A stretch of 29,163 nucleotides of DNA from assembly GCA_027604685.1 (NCBI GenBank), contig JADHYX010000115.1, positions 1 to 29,163 of the forward strand, given 5' to 3'. A program made the position numbers and the translations under genes. Below are positions 26,231 to 29,163 of this stretch, one piece after another. The notes below the pieces were generated by a model. It was not told the DNA's origin, searched no databases, and worked only from the letters and a program-made list of their open reading frames with translations. The stretch's first letter is position 1; every line of letters begins with the position of its first letter. The stretch is from Lobulomyces angularis. Its lineage: Eukaryota > Chytridiomycota > Chytridiomycetes > Lobulomycetales > Lobulomycetaceae.

Positions 26231-28820
26231 ATGCCTCATTGCAATGTAGAACTTAGAGTGTCATGCAGGTAATTTTACTTGTATTTTTAAAATTCATCAT
26301 AATTTCATAATAAAAAAAAATAAAATCAAAATTTATATTTAAACTATTATAAAAAAAAGGAATCTTACAAAAAAAGACATTCTTTCTAAATCTAATCCAA
26401 TGATAGTCTTGTATACGAAAAGCTTATTAATCTCTGATGATTGGGTAGAAATAGGTATGAATTCTACATTTTTTATATTTTAACAATTTCTAAATATTTT
26501 CAATATTTTAATACTTTTTAATTCTTTTCACATTTTTCATTTATGTAATCAATTTTTTTTGTATTCAGGAAGAACTGAAGTTGTTAAGGATAACCTTAAT
26601 CCCCATGTAATTAATAATATTTGAAATTTTCCTATTTTTAAAAAAAATATATTTATTTTGTTTTAATTAGTTTCAAAAACCATTTGTTGTTGAATATGTG
26701 TTTGAAGAGGAGCAAAAATTAAAATTTATTGTTGCTGATGTTAATGGTGATGTTAAACCATCTGAAAAAGAGTCCCTGGGTTTTATAGAAACTACATTGG
26801 CGAAAATAGTTTGTACAAGAGGTAAAAAACACTTAGAAAGTTTAATTTTCCGCTTATTTGTTAATAACTACAAAAATTAGGACAAATTTTTAAGAAAAAT
26901 TTAATTCATCCGTATAGACAGCAGCAGGGTTCTATAAAAATTGTTTCTGAAGAAGTTATAGACGAACAAACTAAACTCACCTTTCACTTTGAAGCAAAAA
27001 ATCTAGAAAAGAAAGACTTTTTTGGCAAGTCTGATCCATTTTATCAAATTTCAAGGATTCAAGAAGATCAAAGTTATACTTTAGTGCATAGAAGTGAACC
27101 AATAATGAAAACATTATCACCAATATGGCCGCAGTTAGATATAAATTTAGGTAAGAAATATACATTCAGAATGACAACAAAACCAATTGCTTTCACAAGG
27201 TGTTGTTTGTGGAAGTGATGTAAATCGAAAACTCTTAGTAGAAGTATATGATTGGAATAAAAGTGGAGCGCATGAGTTAATTGGCAGTTTTGAGACGACA
27301 TTTAAAAAATTGACTGCTAAAATTGGTAAAAAAATCTTTTTCAATAAAATTTAGCAATATTTTTTTTTTTTTTTTCTTTTTGAATCTGCAGGAGGAGAAT
27401 TTGAATTAAGTAATGAAAAAAATGAAAAAAGTAAAAAAATTTTGAAAGCTGGTCAAAGTGAAGAATTACCTAAAATTTGTGGAATATTTATTGTAAAAAA
27501 ATTTCAATCTTTGAAAATGCCTTCATTTTTGGATTATGTTAATGACGGAATGCAATTAAACTTTACTGTAGCTATTGATTTTACCTCTTCAAATGGTGAT
27601 CCATTAAAGGAAGACTCTCTTCATTATTGTAATCCATATAAGGCTAATGATTATCAGCAAGCAATTATGTCTATAGGTAAATAGTGAGGTTTACTTCATT
27701 TAATTTGTATTAGGAAGCATTTTAGAAGATTACGACAGTGATAAGACGTTCCCAGTCTATGGTTTTGGAGCACAGATTCAGGGAGAATTATCTCATTGCT
27801 TTCCATTAAGTATGTAAAACACGTTAAAAAATAAATATGCAAACCTGATTCCATTTAACAATTTTATCTTTTCAACAATCAGCTCGAGCAGAAGGAGAGA
27901 GTACCGAAGGCATGGAGGGACTACTCAAAGCATATAATTATTTTATGAGAGATGTTAACTTAAGCGAACCAACACACTATGCACCACTAATAAACAGCAT
28001 AGCTACTAAAGCTTCAAACGATTTACAAAAAACTGGTGTTGGCATATTTTATTCCGTTTTATTGATTATAACAGATGGTGATATATAAAAATAATAGCAA
28101 AACGTTCAAACAGTTTATTAACTTGATATTAAATTTTAGGAGAGGTAAATGACATGGAACAAACAATAAAAGAAATTATTAATGCCTCAACATTACCTTT
28201 TGCAATAATTATTATTGGAGTTGGTAAAGCCGACTTTAGTAAAATGATATTTTTAGATTCCGGTAATATACTCTAAAAAAAAAAAAGATAACAGTACTAA
28301 TCTTTTTCCAACCAGATAACAAAACATTGGCAACAAAAGATGGAAAAAAACGAGCAGCAAGAGATATTGTTCAATTTGTACCATTTAGAGATTACATCGG
28401 TGTTAGAAGCCACAAACTAGCTAAAGCAGTATATAAATTATGCCTTTTCAACTAATCATATCTTAAAAGGTATTAGCAGAAATTCCAGATCAAATAATTG
28501 AGTATATGACAACACATGGAGTTTTTCCAAAAGGGAAGAAACCTAAAGAAAGCGAAAGTGTAATGAGTCTTATAGATCAGTGCGAAGAAACTAAAGAATT
28601 AACCTTACTGGATATGCTGGAGGAAGAAAAAGACAAAGATGATATTGAAGATAGAGTTTCTAGTGTCTTGAATAATTTCAGCTTTTCCAATACTGAATCT
28701 GAAGATAAGAAAATCAACTTTAACGATGATACATCAGATGAAAACAGAAAATCTACAAGTAAAGTTCCCAGACTCTCCACTGGGACTAGAAGTTTTAAAG
28801 GCTTTGGTTTTGCAAAATAA
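26231..28820 (+). CDS. Copine: two C2 domains plus vWA-like copine domain, with extra C-terminal tail
   Basis: About 650 residues over some 11 exons, starting [20 protein letters not shown]2A (about 1-125) has [30 protein letters not shown] and FIVADVNGD, the Asp residues that bind Ca2+. C2B (about 135-265) has [27 protein letters not shown] and [16 protein letters not shown]. The copine A domain follows, with its MIDAS-type start [12 protein letters not shown], then [46 protein letters not shown] and [12 protein letters not shown]. Copines are cytosolic proteins that bind phospholipids when Ca2+ rises, and recruit partners through the A domain. Beyond the usual end ([14 protein letters not shown]) runs a further charged tail of about 100 residues (28525-28820), rich in Glu, Asp and Ser and ending [13 protein letters not shown]. 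Confidence 0.93.
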
Positions 28821-29163
28821 AAAAATTTTCTCTTTTTCAGTCCATAATTCTAACTCTAAACTTATTGCCAGTTTTTTTTTTACCGTAATTTTTTGAAAAA
28901 AATTTAATTGTTCTTTTTTGTAAAAAAAAAAAAAAAGAAATAAAATAAAATAGATTTTAGAACTTAACAAGTGATTATAAGATCATTAGTAAAAAAAAAA
29001 AAAAATGTTTCAAAAATTTTATATAATGGTTGAAATTTTTTAAAAAAATACAAACATTAAAAATTTAAAATTTTCGATTCCTTTTGACTATCTAAAAAAA
29101 AAAAAATTTATCCTTAATTAAATAAGATATCATGATTTTAGTTTAATTTTTTTTAACAACACT
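28821..29163. other. AT-rich 3' flank of copine
   Basis: Dominated by A and T runs of 10-14 bases (for example 28922-28935 and 28991-29004). The hexamer AATAAA in AAATAAAATAAAAT near 28940 is a likely poly(A) signal. No gene is seen up to the window edge. Confidence 0.5.

Noticed and set aside
26977..27344. Minus-strand ORFs over the copine gene
   Set aside because: They are antisense to confirmed C2-domain exons and lack any family signal.

Overview
The window is nuclear DNA of a small-genome eukaryote. It is strongly AT-rich. Nearly every gene is cut by very short GT-AG introns (about 32-80 bases, most 36-55), intergenic gaps are short, and all three standard stop codons are used. The gene set (SART3, SMC5, FIG4, a copine, an FAD2/FAD3-type membrane desaturase, an F-box/LRR protein) is broadly eukaryotic. 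AT-rich DNA, tiny introns, a Fanzor relic and a copine would fit an early-diverging fungus (Rozella- or chytrid-like) or another compact protist. The sequence alone does not settle this.

Layout from left to right: (1) at 2-121, the tail of an ORF that may be a DDE-type transposase remnant. (2) Plus strand, 215-3990: SART3, the U4/U6 snRNP recycling factor, with HAT repeats, three RRMs and the C-terminal Lsm-interacting motif. (3) Plus strand, 4198 to about 6521: an unrecognised multi-exon protein of about 640 residues. (4) Plus strand, 6660-8430: two HCCA-isomerase/GST-kappa domains fused in one protein, one with Cys and one with Ser at the catalytic position. (5) Plus strand, 8747-12960: SMC5. 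(6) Minus strand, 13395-16451: a 962-residue coiled-coil protein. (7) Minus strand, 17273-18138: an F-box/LRR protein. (8) Plus strand, about 18249-19302: a decayed Fanzor (eukaryotic TnpB-like, RNA-guided nuclease) gene. (9) Plus strand, about 19900-23051: FIG4 phosphoinositide phosphatase. (10) Minus strand, 23327-24846: membrane fatty-acid desaturase with a 15-base micro-exon. (11) 24847-26230: the largest gap, with two decayed coding-like stretches and a GC-rich inverted repeat. (12) Plus strand, 26231-28820: copine with an extra acidic tail.

These are mostly unrelated housekeeping genes and form no operon or obvious pathway cluster. FIG4 (PI(3,5)P2 turnover), the copine (Ca2+-dependent membrane binding) and the desaturase (lipid unsaturation) all act at membranes, but their neighbourhood may be chance. 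The parts most worth a second look are the Fanzor relic, the asymmetric tandem HCCA-isomerase protein, the 15-base micro-exon, the homopolymer splice donor in the coiled-coil gene, and the unknown 640-residue protein. Gene models were spliced by eye from reading-frame continuity and family similarity. Outer limits are more certain than individual splice sites.
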